A DNA stretch of 11,474 nucleotides. Source: an uncultured Oceanobacillus sp. GTDB taxonomy: Bacteria; Bacillota; Bacilli; Bacillales; Amphibacillaceae. The DNA lies in contig CALKWU010000008.1 of NCBI GenBank assembly GCA_938004015.1, positions 1-11,474 on the forward strand, in the 5' to 3' direction. The notes under the pieces were generated by a model, which worked only from the letters and a program-made list of their open reading frames with translations, was not told the DNA's origin and searched no databases. Numbering within the stretch: the first letter of the stretch is position 1; each line of letters begins with the position of its first letter. The position numbers were made by a program, and so were the translations under genes. Below, one piece after another: positions 6,009 through 11,474 of the stretch.

Positions 6009-6158
6009 AAAAAAATCATGAATAAGCTGGACAATGATGACATAAATAAGTTGTCTGCGAAAGACGCAAAATCATTCAATCCGAACAGCATCTCCACGGT
6101 GGACTGGCCACGATCCGTTCCGATTAAACTTTTCCACACGCCGTTCATCGTCCAGCTT
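6009..6158 (-). other. Imperfect 150-base palindrome after the CoA ligase gene
   Basis: The gap between the ligase stop and trhO holds no convincing gene but is strongly self-complementary. Outer arms: 6145-6158 with 6024-6037 (AAGCTGGAC core, 14 pairs with one G-U in the minus-strand RNA). Second arms: TTTAATCGGAACGG with CTGTTCGGATTGAA, one mismatch and two wobbles. Centre: GTGG-CCAGT-CCAC. One side has an extra small hairpin, TGCG-TCTTT-CGCA. Eleven bases after the outer arm on the minus strand come seven T (6009-6015). It may be the ligase 3' structure or terminator, a small RNA, or a decayed MITE-like insert. Nothing shows which. Confidence 0.5.
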
Positions 6159-6165
6159 TTTATAA

Positions 6166-7770
6166 CTACAACGCTAATTGTTTTTTCACTTGTTCCCTTA
6201 ATGCCATCTTTAAAAATTTCCCGACAGATGTTTTCGGAATTTCATCCATGAATAACACCTCATCCGGAAGCCACCATTTGGCGAATTGCGGCTCGAGGAA
6301 TTCAATCAATTCTTCTTTCGTCGCTTCAACGCCATCTTTCAAAACGACACATGCAACCGGGCGTTCTTGCCATTTCGGATGGGGAACGGATACGACAGCA
6401 GCTTCGAAAACTGCCGGATGAGCCATCAACGCATTTTCTAAATCAACAGATGATATCCATTCGCCGCCACTTTTAATCAAATCTTTCGTCCGGTCGACGA
6501 TTTTCACGAAACCTTCTTCATTCAACGTGACGACATCACCCGTATGGAGCCAACCATCGACAAAGGCTTCTGCACTGCGTTCGTCCTTATAATAGGTATC
6601 AGCAATCCATTGGCCACGGATGAGCAGTTCACCCATGTCTTGTCCATCCGCCTTTGCTTCACCAGCATCATTGACAACCTTAATTTCAATGCCCGGAACG
6701 ACACGTCCTTGGGTTGCCCTGAGATCCAATTTTTCTTCTTCAGGCAACTCTTCCTGATAACTTTTCAATTTGGCAACAGTCACTAGTGGTGTTGTCTCGG
6801 TCATGCCATAAGCGTGGATGAACGGAATTCCGTGCTTTTCTTCAAAAGAGCGGATCAAGCCTTTTGGTGCGGCGGAACCGCCACATAATACGGCACGAAG
6901 ACTTTTCATATTATAATCGCCCGTTTCAATCTCTTTCAAAACCCCGAGCCAAATCGTCGGTACGCCGGCAGTGATCGTCACTTTAAACGTTTCAATCAGT
7001 TCCGCCAATATTTTCGGTGTCGGTGCCGGCCCAGGGAGGACTTGAGTCGTTCCAAGCCAAGTCGAGGCGAAAGGAATACCCCAAGCATTGACATGGAACA
7101 TCGGAACAACCGGCATTGCCACATCCGTTTCAGATAAACCGGCAGTATCTGCCAAGGCAAGTACCATACTATGGAGATAAATTCCTCGATGGGAATAGAC
7201 GACTCCTTTTGGTTTGCCTGTTGTAGCCGAGGTATAGCATAATCCTGCCGGGTCATTTTCGGAAAGGTCGTCTCGAAATGGGAAGTTTTCATCCCCCTCC
7301 GCCAAAAGCTTCTCATAGGAATAAATTGGGGTAAGGTTGGATTCCGGCAGTTCATCATCGGTCATCACGATGAATGCTTTAACGGTCTTCAATTCATCTT
7401 TGATGTGTTCCACAATCGGTAGGACATCGACATCGACAAGTAAAATCTTATCTTCTGCATGGTTGATGATATGGATAAGATGTTCTTTCGATAAACGCAA
7501 ATTGATCGTATGCAAAACAGCGCCTATACTCGGAATCGCAAAATAGGCTTCCAGATGGCGATGATGATTCCAAGCAATCGTTCCGACCCGGTCACCCTTT
7601 TCCACACCCAAGCGGGCGAGAACACTGGCAAGCGCACGGGTTCTCTTGACATATTGCCCGTAAGTGAATGTTTCTGTTTTCGTTTGCGTACGTGAGATGA
7701 TTTCTTTTTTCGGAAAGTACTTTTCCGTATGGCGAATCATGGTCGGAAGCGTCAACTGTGTATCCATCAT
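6166..7770 (-). CDS. Medium/long-chain fatty acid-CoA ligase (AMP-binding family)
   Basis: This 534-residue enzyme activates a carboxylic acid with ATP and joins it to coenzyme A. The ANL-family motifs are all present: the ATP loop YTSATTGKPKGV (179-190), YGMTETTP (321-328), GWLHTGD (406-412), the hinge DRTKDLIKSGGEWIS (426-440) and the catalytic lysine K518 in PKTSVGK. Length is normal. The overall pattern (VPMFHVNAWGIPF, LVTVAKLKS) is that of AlkK-like acyl-CoA synthetases acting on medium or long fatty acids; the exact chain length cannot be read from sequence. The first of two adjacent ATGs (7770) follows GGGGGAG by six bases. It has its own promoter, divergent from the peroxidase, with stacked palindromes in the leader that could hold a fatty-acid-responsive repressor. 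No beta-oxidation genes lie beside it. Confidence 0.93.
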   Translation of the reverse strand: MMDTQLTLPTMIRHTEKYFPKKEIISRTQTKTETFTYGQYVKRTRALASVLARLGVEKGDRVGTIAWNHHRHLEAYFAIPSIGAVLHTINLRLSKEHLIHIINHAEDKILLVDVDVLPIVEHIKDELKTVKAFIVMTDDELPESNLTPIYSYEKLLAEGDENFPFRDDLSENDPAGLCYTSATTGKPKGVVYSHRGIYLHSMVLALADTAGLSETDVAMPVVPMFHVNAWGIPFASTWLGTTQVLPGPAPTPKILAELIETFKVTITAGVPTIWLGVLKEIETGDYNMKSLRAVLCGGSAAPKGLIRSFEEKHGIPFIHAYGMTETTPLVTVAKLKSYQEELPEEEKLDLRATQGRVVPGIEIKVVNDAGEAKADGQDMGELLIRGQWIADTYYKDERSAEAFVDGWLHTGDVVTLNEEGFVKIVDRTKDLIKSGGEWISSVDLENALMAHPAVFEAAVVSVPHPKWQERPVACVVLKDGVEATKEELIEFLEPQFAKWWLPDEVLFMDEIPKTSVGKFLKMALREQVKKQLAL

Positions 7771-7783
7771 TGAAAACTCCCCC

Positions 7784-7809
7784 TTTTCATTTTATGAAAA
7801 CCCTTTCAT
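7784..7809. promoter_or_regulatory. Two overlapping ATGAAA palindromes in the ligase leader
   Basis: TTTTCAT-TTT-ATGAAAA (7784-7800) is a perfect inverted repeat. Its right half forms a second one, ATGAAA-ACCC-TTTCAT (7794-7809), so three half-sites lie in tandem. They sit between the predicted transcription start and the ribosome binding site, a usual place for a repressor. FadR of Bacillus controls such ligase genes, but its site as I recall it (TGAATGA half-sites) is only loosely similar, so the binding protein is unknown. Confidence 0.4.
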
Positions 7810-7818
7810 TTATCATTA

Positions 7819-7846
7819 ATTCTAAATATTCGTTAAAAAATGTCAA
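7819..7846 (-). promoter_or_regulatory. Fatty acid-CoA ligase promoter
   Basis: A perfect TTGACA (7841-7846), a 16-base spacer and TAGAAT (7819-7824) lie on the minus strand. Transcription would start near 7812, giving a leader of about 42 bases that contains the stacked palindromes. Confidence 0.7.
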
Positions 7847-7868
7847 GTCCGAAAAATTTATATTTACT

Positions 7869-7897
7869 TTGACAAGCTCATACCAAGTTGTTATTCT
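7869..7897 (+). promoter_or_regulatory. Peroxidase gene promoter
   Basis: A perfect TTGACA (7869-7874), exactly 17 bases, and TATTCT (7892-7897) precede the gpx gene. The start would be near 7904, so the message begins almost at the AAAGGAGG binding site and has a very short leader. Confidence 0.75.
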
Positions 7898-7921
7898 TTC
7901 AATGAAAGGAGGCGGATGAAA

Positions 7922-8401
7922 ATGAGTGTTCATGCATTCCATGCAAAAACGATTGATGGTGAGGAACGTTCCCTTCAAGAATATGAAGGTAAAGTTTTAT
8001 TGATTGTAAATACAGCGAGTCAATGCGGATTCACCCCGCAATTGAAAGGTTTGCAGGAACTCTATGAAGAAATCGGAAATGAAGAATTTGAGATATTAGG
8101 TTTTCCATGTAATCAATTCGGTGGTCAGGATCCTGGCAGTAATGAGGAGATTGCGGATTTTTGTTCAAAAAACTATGGAGTCACCTTTCCGATGTTCAGC
8201 AAAGTTGATGTGAAAGGAGAACATGCCCACCCGCTTTTCCAATACTTGGCGACTGAACAAAAAGGTTTCTTGACCGGTGACATCAAATGGAATTTCACGA
8301 AATTCCTCATCGACAAAAATGGAAAAGTAGTGGATCGCTTTCCACCGCAGAAAGACCCGAAGAAAATCAAAAGAGACATCGAAAAATTGATCAGTGTATA
8401 A
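7922..8401 (+). CDS. bsaA: Glutathione peroxidase-family thiol peroxidase
   Basis: The 159-residue cytoplasmic protein has a thioredoxin fold and reduces hydroperoxides. The peroxidatic cysteine is C35 (NTASQCGFT), with the partners Q69 (FGGQDPG), W123 and N124 (KWNFTKF). C81 (ADFCSKNYG) is in the usual place for the resolving cysteine, so thioredoxin is the likely reductant despite the family name. The codon for C35 is TGC, so this is not a selenoprotein. The length matches B. subtilis BsaA. The start at 7922 lies nine bases after AAAGGAGG; an ATG at 7916 is only three bases from it and less likely. It is a single-gene unit with a strong promoter and terminator. Confidence 0.95.
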   Translation: MSVHAFHAKTIDGEERSLQEYEGKVLLIVNTASQCGFTPQLKGLQELYEEIGNEEFEILGFPCNQFGGQDPGSNEEIADFCSKNYGVTFPMFSKVDVKGEHAHPLFQYLATEQKGFLTGDIKWNFTKFLIDKNGKVVDRFPPQKDPKKIKRDIEKLISV

Positions 8402-8433
8402 AAAAACTACCTCCTGAAAAAGAGGTAGTTTTT
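8402..8433. terminator. Bidirectional terminator between gpx and ddl
   Basis: A perfect 12-bp stem, AAAAACTACCTC (8402-8413) with GAGGTAGTTTTT (8422-8433), has an eight-base loop. It begins right after the gpx stop and ends two bases before the ddl stop. T-runs on both strands let one hairpin serve both convergent genes. Confidence 0.92.
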
Positions 8434-8435
8434 CA

Positions 8436-9536
8436 TCATTCCAGTTCAAATGAACTTTCAAGGGAAGCATCCCGTTCGTGACGCTCGATCGCTAGTTGAA
8501 TGAGACGGTCGATGAGGTCGCTGTAACTGATGCCACTCTCTTCCCATAATTTCGGATACATACTGATTTTTGTAAATCCGGGAATCGTATTGATTTCATT
8601 GACGATGACGCGATCATTTTCCGTCAAAAACACATCGACTCTCGCCATCCCTTCACATTGGAGCGCTTTAAACGCCCGAATGGCGACATCTTGGATTTTT
8701 TCGACTTGTGCTTCATTCAATTTGGCCGGAATTTCCAATGTTGCACCGTGCTCATCAATGTATTTTGCTTCATACGAGTAAAAATCATTTGTCGCAATGA
8801 TTTCTCCCGGAATGGATGCTTTCGGATGTTCGTTTCCTAGAACCGAACATTCAATTTCCCTGCCTTGGATCGCTTCTTCAATGAGGATTTTATGATCATA
8901 TTTAAATGCTTCTTCCACTGCTTTCGTGAATTCTTCTTTTGACTCCACTTTGCTTACACCGACGGATGAACCTTGGTTGGCAGGTTTAATGAATAATGGA
9001 AGCCCAAGTTCACTTTCGATTTCGGCAATATCAATTTCGTCTTTCGTCGTGCGGGTAAACGTAAAGGCACGGGCAACATCAAGCCCGGCATCTTGGAGCA
9101 AGTGCTTCGCCACATCCTTATCCATGCTAATCGCTGAACCTAGTACATCGGGACCGACGAATGGTATATCCGCCACACGGAACAAACCTTGGATGCTGCC
9201 ATCTTCACCGAGCGTTCCATGAAGAATCGGGAAAATGCAATCCAATTTTTCTATCGGTTCCATTCCCTTTCGTTTTACAAGTTGATGAACCGGATCTCCA
9301 GGGATAAAGGCAACTTCTTCTCCTGTTGTTTTCAAGGAAATGTTTTTCGGATCCTCTGCATTCAACAGAAAATCGGAGGAATCAAGCAAATGCCATTTCC
9401 CTGCTTTGTCAATCCCGATCAAGACAACATCATACTTATCCTTATCAATCGCTTCGAATACATTTTTTGCCGATTGCAAGGATACTTCATGCTCTGCCGA
9501 CTTTCCGCCAAACAATAAACCTACTCTTTTTTTCAT
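8436..9536 (-). CDS. ddl: D-alanine--D-alanine ligase
   Basis: This 366-residue ATP-grasp enzyme joins two D-alanines for the peptidoglycan stem peptide in the cytoplasm. The N-terminal domain has LLFGGKSAEHEVSL (7-20). The conserved loop HGTLGEDG is at 106-113, the ATP-grasp lysine region FIKPANQGSSVGV at 182-194, and the metal-binding NEINTIPGFT at 313-322. In FYSYEAKYID the residue Y259 corresponds to the tyrosine of true D-Ala-D-Ala ligases; enzymes making D-Ala-D-lactate usually have phenylalanine there. Ordinary vancomycin-sensitive wall precursors are therefore expected. The ATG at 9536 follows GGAGG by eight bases; the longer TTG-initiated frame to 9551 overlaps this site. No murF or other wall gene adjoins it, and a separate promoter lies upstream. 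Confidence 0.96.
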   Translation of the reverse strand: MKKRVGLLFGGKSAEHEVSLQSAKNVFEAIDKDKYDVVLIGIDKAGKWHLLDSSDFLLNAEDPKNISLKTTGEEVAFIPGDPVHQLVKRKGMEPIEKLDCIFPILHGTLGEDGSIQGLFRVADIPFVGPDVLGSAISMDKDVAKHLLQDAGLDVARAFTFTRTTKDEIDIAEIESELGLPLFIKPANQGSSVGVSKVESKEEFTKAVEEAFKYDHKILIEEAIQGREIECSVLGNEHPKASIPGEIIATNDFYSYEAKYIDEHGATLEIPAKLNEAQVEKIQDVAIRAFKALQCEGMARVDVFLTENDRVIVNEINTIPGFTKISMYPKLWEESGISYSDLIDRLIQLAIERHERDASLESSFELE

Positions 9537-9594
9537 GCCATTTTCCTCCAAAATGTATCATTCACATAAACTGATGACCTTACTATTCATCAAT

Positions 9595-9615
9595 GCACAA
9601 AAAATACGATTGTGC
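9595..9615 (-). other. Stem-loop at the predicted 5' end of ddl mRNA
   Basis: On the minus strand GCACAA and TTGTGC (9610-9615 and 9595-9600) enclose a nine-base loop, immediately after the predicted start near 9616. A 5'-terminal hairpin can protect a message from decay. Read on the plus strand it resembles a terminator (TTTTTTT follows), but no plus-strand gene lies upstream. Confidence 0.4.
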
Positions 9616-9622
9616 TTTTTTT

Positions 9623-9651
9623 ATTTTATCATTGAGCTGGGCATCATACAA
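9623..9651 (-). promoter_or_regulatory. ddl promoter with extended -10
   Basis: TTGTAT (9646-9651), 17 bases, then TAAAAT (9623-9628) with TGA directly before it. The leader to the ddl start is about 80 bases. It lies between the proS-terminating palindrome and ddl, so ddl is transcribed on its own. Confidence 0.6.
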
Positions 9652-9666
9652 AGCCTAACTTAAAAA

Positions 9667-9699
9667 TGGGTCAAAAAGGGACAGTCCCTTTTTGACCCA
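9667..9699. repeat. ACAGW-loop palindrome after proS, also its terminator
   Basis: The 16-base arms 9667-9682 and 9684-9699 are perfectly complementary around A9683. As a hairpin it has a 14-bp stem (TGGGTCAAAAAGGG) and the loop ACAGT. It starts five bases beyond the proS stop, and on the minus strand is followed by ATTTTTA, so it should terminate proS. The layout (arm ending AGGG, loop ACAGW, arm starting CCCT) repeats that of 2370-2400 with different outer arms. Confidence 0.8.
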
Positions 9700-9704
9700 C
9701 CAGT

Positions 9705-11144
9705 TTAATATGCTCTTGCCCAAATGACGAGTTCTTTTGCCGGTTTTCCGCAGCAGACGCAAGTATCCGCTACTTTTTCTTGTTCAAATGGGATGCAACG
9801 GGACGTGGCAGATGTATCTTCTTTAATCTTCTCCTCGCATTCCAATTCACCGCACCACATGGCTTTCAAGAAACCGCCCTTCGTTTCAACGACTTCAGCG
9901 AATTCCTCCATCGTCGTGACAGTAGTCGTCATTTCGTTCCGATGTTGCAGCGCTTTATCATAAAGATTTTGCTGGATTTCAGCGAGCAACTCCGGCAACC
10001 GTTTCTCCAAATCATCGAGAGCGACGAATTCTTTTTCTCCCGTATCCCTGCGGACGAGGACGACTTGATTTTTCTCGATATCTTTCGGCCCTAATTCAAC
10101 CCGGACAGGAATACCTTTCATTTCGTATTCATTGAATTTCCAGCCCGGCATTTTATCACTCGCATCGATATCGACCCGGACGATTTCTTTCAACTTGTCC
10201 CGCAGTTCATATGCCTTGTCCAATACGCCTTCTTTATGTTGAGCAATCGGAATGACCATCGCTTGGACCGGTGCGATTTTCGGTGGCAATACCAAACCAC
10301 GGTTATCGCCATGAACCATGATTAATGCACCCATGATCCGTGTGGAGAGTCCCCAAGATGTTTGGTGGACATACTGGCTTTCACCGTTTTCATCCAAGTA
10401 CGTGATATCAAAAACTTCAGCAAAACCAGTGCCTAAATAATGGCTCGTCCCTGATTGCAATGCTTTGCCATCATGCATCAATGCTTCAATCGTCAACGTG
10501 TATTCTGCACCGGCGAATTTCTCTTTTTCTGTCTTTCTCCCTTTGTAAACTGGAATGGCCAAATATTTCTCAACCAAATCCACATACACTTCCAGCATCC
10601 GTGCAGTTTCCTCTTCCGCTTCCTTACCTGTGGCATGCGCCGTATGGCCTTCTTGCCAATGGAACTCCGATGATCGTAAAAATGGACGCGTCGTTTTTTC
10701 CCATCGGACCACATTCGCCCATTGGTTATACAGTTTTGGCAAATCACGGTAGGAATGGATATGTCTCGAATAATATTCACAGAACAACACTTCAGACGTC
10801 GGACGGACAGCAATCCGTTCTTCCAACTCATGATCGCCGCCATGGGTCACCCAAGCCGCTTCCGGTGCGAATCCTTCCACATGATCCGCTTCTTTTTGCA
10901 AGAGGCTTTCCGGGATGAACAGTGGAAACGCCACATTGGCATGCCCCGTTTCTTTGATCATCCGGTCCAATTCGTTTTTAATATTTTCCCAAATTGCATA
11001 TCCGTATGGACGGATGATCATCGTTCCTCTAACTTGCCCATAATCCACCAATTCCGCTTGCTTGACGACATCCGTATACCATTGGGCGAAATCATCTTCC
11101 ATCGCTGTCACTTTCTCAACAAAATCCTTGTTCTTTTTTGACAA
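9705..11144 (-). CDS. proS: Prolyl-tRNA synthetase, short (eukaryote/archaeon-like) form
   Basis: This 479-residue class II enzyme charges tRNA-Pro. It is the short ProS type found in some Bacillales, without the editing insertion of the long bacterial form. Class II features include the RPYGYAIWENI region, VRPTSEVLFCEYYSRHI, the motif 2 stretch VVRWEKTTRPFLRSSEFHWQEGHTAH and the motif 3-like HQTSWGLSTRIMGALIM. An anticodon-binding domain follows (APVQAMVIPIAQHKEG), then a C-terminal zinc-binding-like domain with MWCGELECE and TCVCCGK and the family-typical tyrosine end. The start is probably TTG at 11144, six bases after AGAGGTG, giving MSKKNKDFVEKV as in relatives. The upstream 17 in-frame codons overlap the leader terminator. 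Expression is set by the T-box leader. Bacilli may also carry a second, long ProS, not visible here. Confidence 0.95.
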   Translation of the reverse strand: MSKKNKDFVEKVTAMEDDFAQWYTDVVKQAELVDYGQVRGTMIIRPYGYAIWENIKNELDRMIKETGHANVAFPLFIPESLLQKEADHVEGFAPEAAWVTHGGDHELEERIAVRPTSEVLFCEYYSRHIHSYRDLPKLYNQWANVVRWEKTTRPFLRSSEFHWQEGHTAHATGKEAEEETARMLEVYVDLVEKYLAIPVYKGRKTEKEKFAGAEYTLTIEALMHDGKALQSGTSHYLGTGFAEVFDITYLDENGESQYVHQTSWGLSTRIMGALIMVHGDNRGLVLPPKIAPVQAMVIPIAQHKEGVLDKAYELRDKLKEIVRVDIDASDKMPGWKFNEYEMKGIPVRVELGPKDIEKNQVVLVRRDTGEKEFVALDDLEKRLPELLAEIQQNLYDKALQHRNEMTTTVTTMEEFAEVVETKGGFLKAMWCGELECEEKIKEDTSATSRCIPFEQEKVADTCVCCGKPAKELVIWARAY

Positions 11145-11174
11145 GTCAAACACCTCTTTCTGATTTATTCCAAT

Positions 11175-11207
11175 AAAAAAAGCCCCTGATGACAAAAAGG
11201 GACCTTT
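11175..11207 (-). terminator. Attenuator (terminator) of the proS T-box
   Basis: On the minus strand AAAGGTCCCT (11198-11207) pairs with AGGGGCTTTT (11178-11187), with two G-U wobbles, followed by a run of seven T (11175-11181). The same GGTCCCTT is needed for the antiterminator, so the two folds exclude each other. Confidence 0.85.
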
Positions 11208-11423
11208 CGTGTGGTGGTACCACCCTTATTTGCATGACAAACCATGCACACTTCATTCGATAACGGCTCTCACCGCGCACATCTTATAGATTAAAGCAAT
11301 CTTTTCGATGGCGAACTCTAGCGGCAGGTTCTAACGGCTGCCTTGGAAATTCCCACCAACCATTTCCTCTCTGCAAAGACAGCAAGTTATACTATTCCGC
11401 TTCATCGTTTCTCCATTTATCTA
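11175..11423 (-). promoter_or_regulatory. Proline-specific T-box riboswitch upstream of proS
   Basis: The leader senses uncharged tRNA-Pro and allows proS transcription when proline charging falls. Stem I is closed by CGATG (near 11405) with CATCG (near 11308). It contains the AATAGTATAAC (AGUA) bulge, AGAGAG and GGTTGGTGGGAAT. The specifier loop AGAACCTGCCG presents CCT (11326-11328), a proline codon. Stem III is TGCATG...CATGCA (11231-11248). The T-box AAGGGTGGTACC (11216-11227) has a TGGT bulge fitting a tRNA end ACCA. The antiterminator pairs AAGGG and ACC with GGTCCCTT (11197-11204), competing with the terminator. Every class feature is seen in the sequence; the tRNA identity follows from codon and gene. 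Confidence 0.94.
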
Positions 11424-11429
11424 GTTTTA

Positions 11430-11458
11430 AATATATATGGTGCTATCTGTAAAGTCAA
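11430..11458 (-). promoter_or_regulatory. proS promoter
   Basis: TTGACT (11453-11458), 17 bases and TATATT (11430-11435) lie just upstream of T-box stem I. The predicted start near 11423 gives a leader of about 280 bases. Only 16 bases remain upstream in the window. Confidence 0.75.
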
Positions 11459-11474
11459 GCAGACTCCTTTACAC

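Noticed and set aside
5882..6148. An 88-codon minus-strand frame with a hydrophobic middle and a pilin-like GQSTVE word
   Set aside because: It has no good ribosome binding site, starts inside an arm of the long palindrome, runs through the trhO promoter and up to its ribosome binding site, and matches no family I know.
8436..9536. Ddl as a D-alanine--D-lactate ligase linked to vancomycin resistance
   Set aside because: Position 259 in the EAKY motif is tyrosine, as in ordinary D-Ala-D-Ala ligases, and no vanH or vanX-like gene is present.
9595..9625. Plus-strand intrinsic terminator of an unseen plus-strand gene
   Set aside because: No plus-strand coding sequence or promoter precedes it; it fits better as the 5' hairpin of the ddl message.
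11145..11195. Upstream extension of proS to an ATG at 11195
   Set aside because: It would place the start inside the T-box attenuator hairpin and adds 17 residues absent from the family.
1..11474. Mobile island, CRISPR array or defence system
   Set aside because: No transposase, integrase, regularly spaced repeats or defence-like domains were found; the genes are common Bacillaceae chromosome genes.

Overview
The window looks like an ordinary chromosomal segment of a low-to-moderate GC Firmicute of the Bacillaceae (Bacillus or a close relative). The evidence is a set of proteins typical of that family: a CssR-type response regulator divergent from an HtrA protease, a YteA-type zinc-finger protein, a YkwC-type dehydrogenase, TrhO, and a short-form ProS behind a proline T-box. 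Strong Shine-Dalgarno sites (AGGAGG type), SigA-like promoters and U-tailed intrinsic terminators agree with this. I see no prophage, transposase gene, CRISPR array, tRNA or rRNA, and no base-composition break that would suggest recent transfer.

Layout, left to right. At 1-2368 is a secretion-stress module: cssR on the minus strand (its kinase gene probably begins at the window edge) and a membrane-anchored HtrA protease on the plus strand, separated by a 328-base divergent control region with several TTTTCA boxes and a perfect palindrome. At 2370-2400 a palindrome closes htrA and also encodes the last codons of yteA (minus). From 3205 to 4080 lies ykwC (plus) with its own terminator. From 4139 to 5869 are three minus-strand genes: an unrecognised 100-residue protein, a cold-shock protein with a long leader, and the tRNA hydroxylase trhO. 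Next comes a structured non-coding stretch (5870-6165), then a fatty acid-CoA ligase (minus), which is divergent from a thiol peroxidase of the glutathione-peroxidase family (plus). The last two genes, ddl and proS, are on the minus strand. ProS is preceded by a complete T-box leader with a CCU specifier, and its promoter lies at the right-hand edge.

Most genes appear to be single transcription units with their own promoter and terminator, not one operon. The themes are stress and envelope upkeep (CssR/HtrA, cold shock, peroxidase, Ddl) and translation (TrhO, ProS). No undescribed multi-gene system is visible. The items most worth checking are small DNA or RNA elements: two related palindromes with an ACAGW loop at 2370-2400 and 9667-9699, a 150-base imperfect palindrome directly after the ligase gene, the htrA-proximal palindrome, the stacked ATGAAA palindromes downstream of the ligase promoter, and the small gene placed directly behind the cold-shock terminator.
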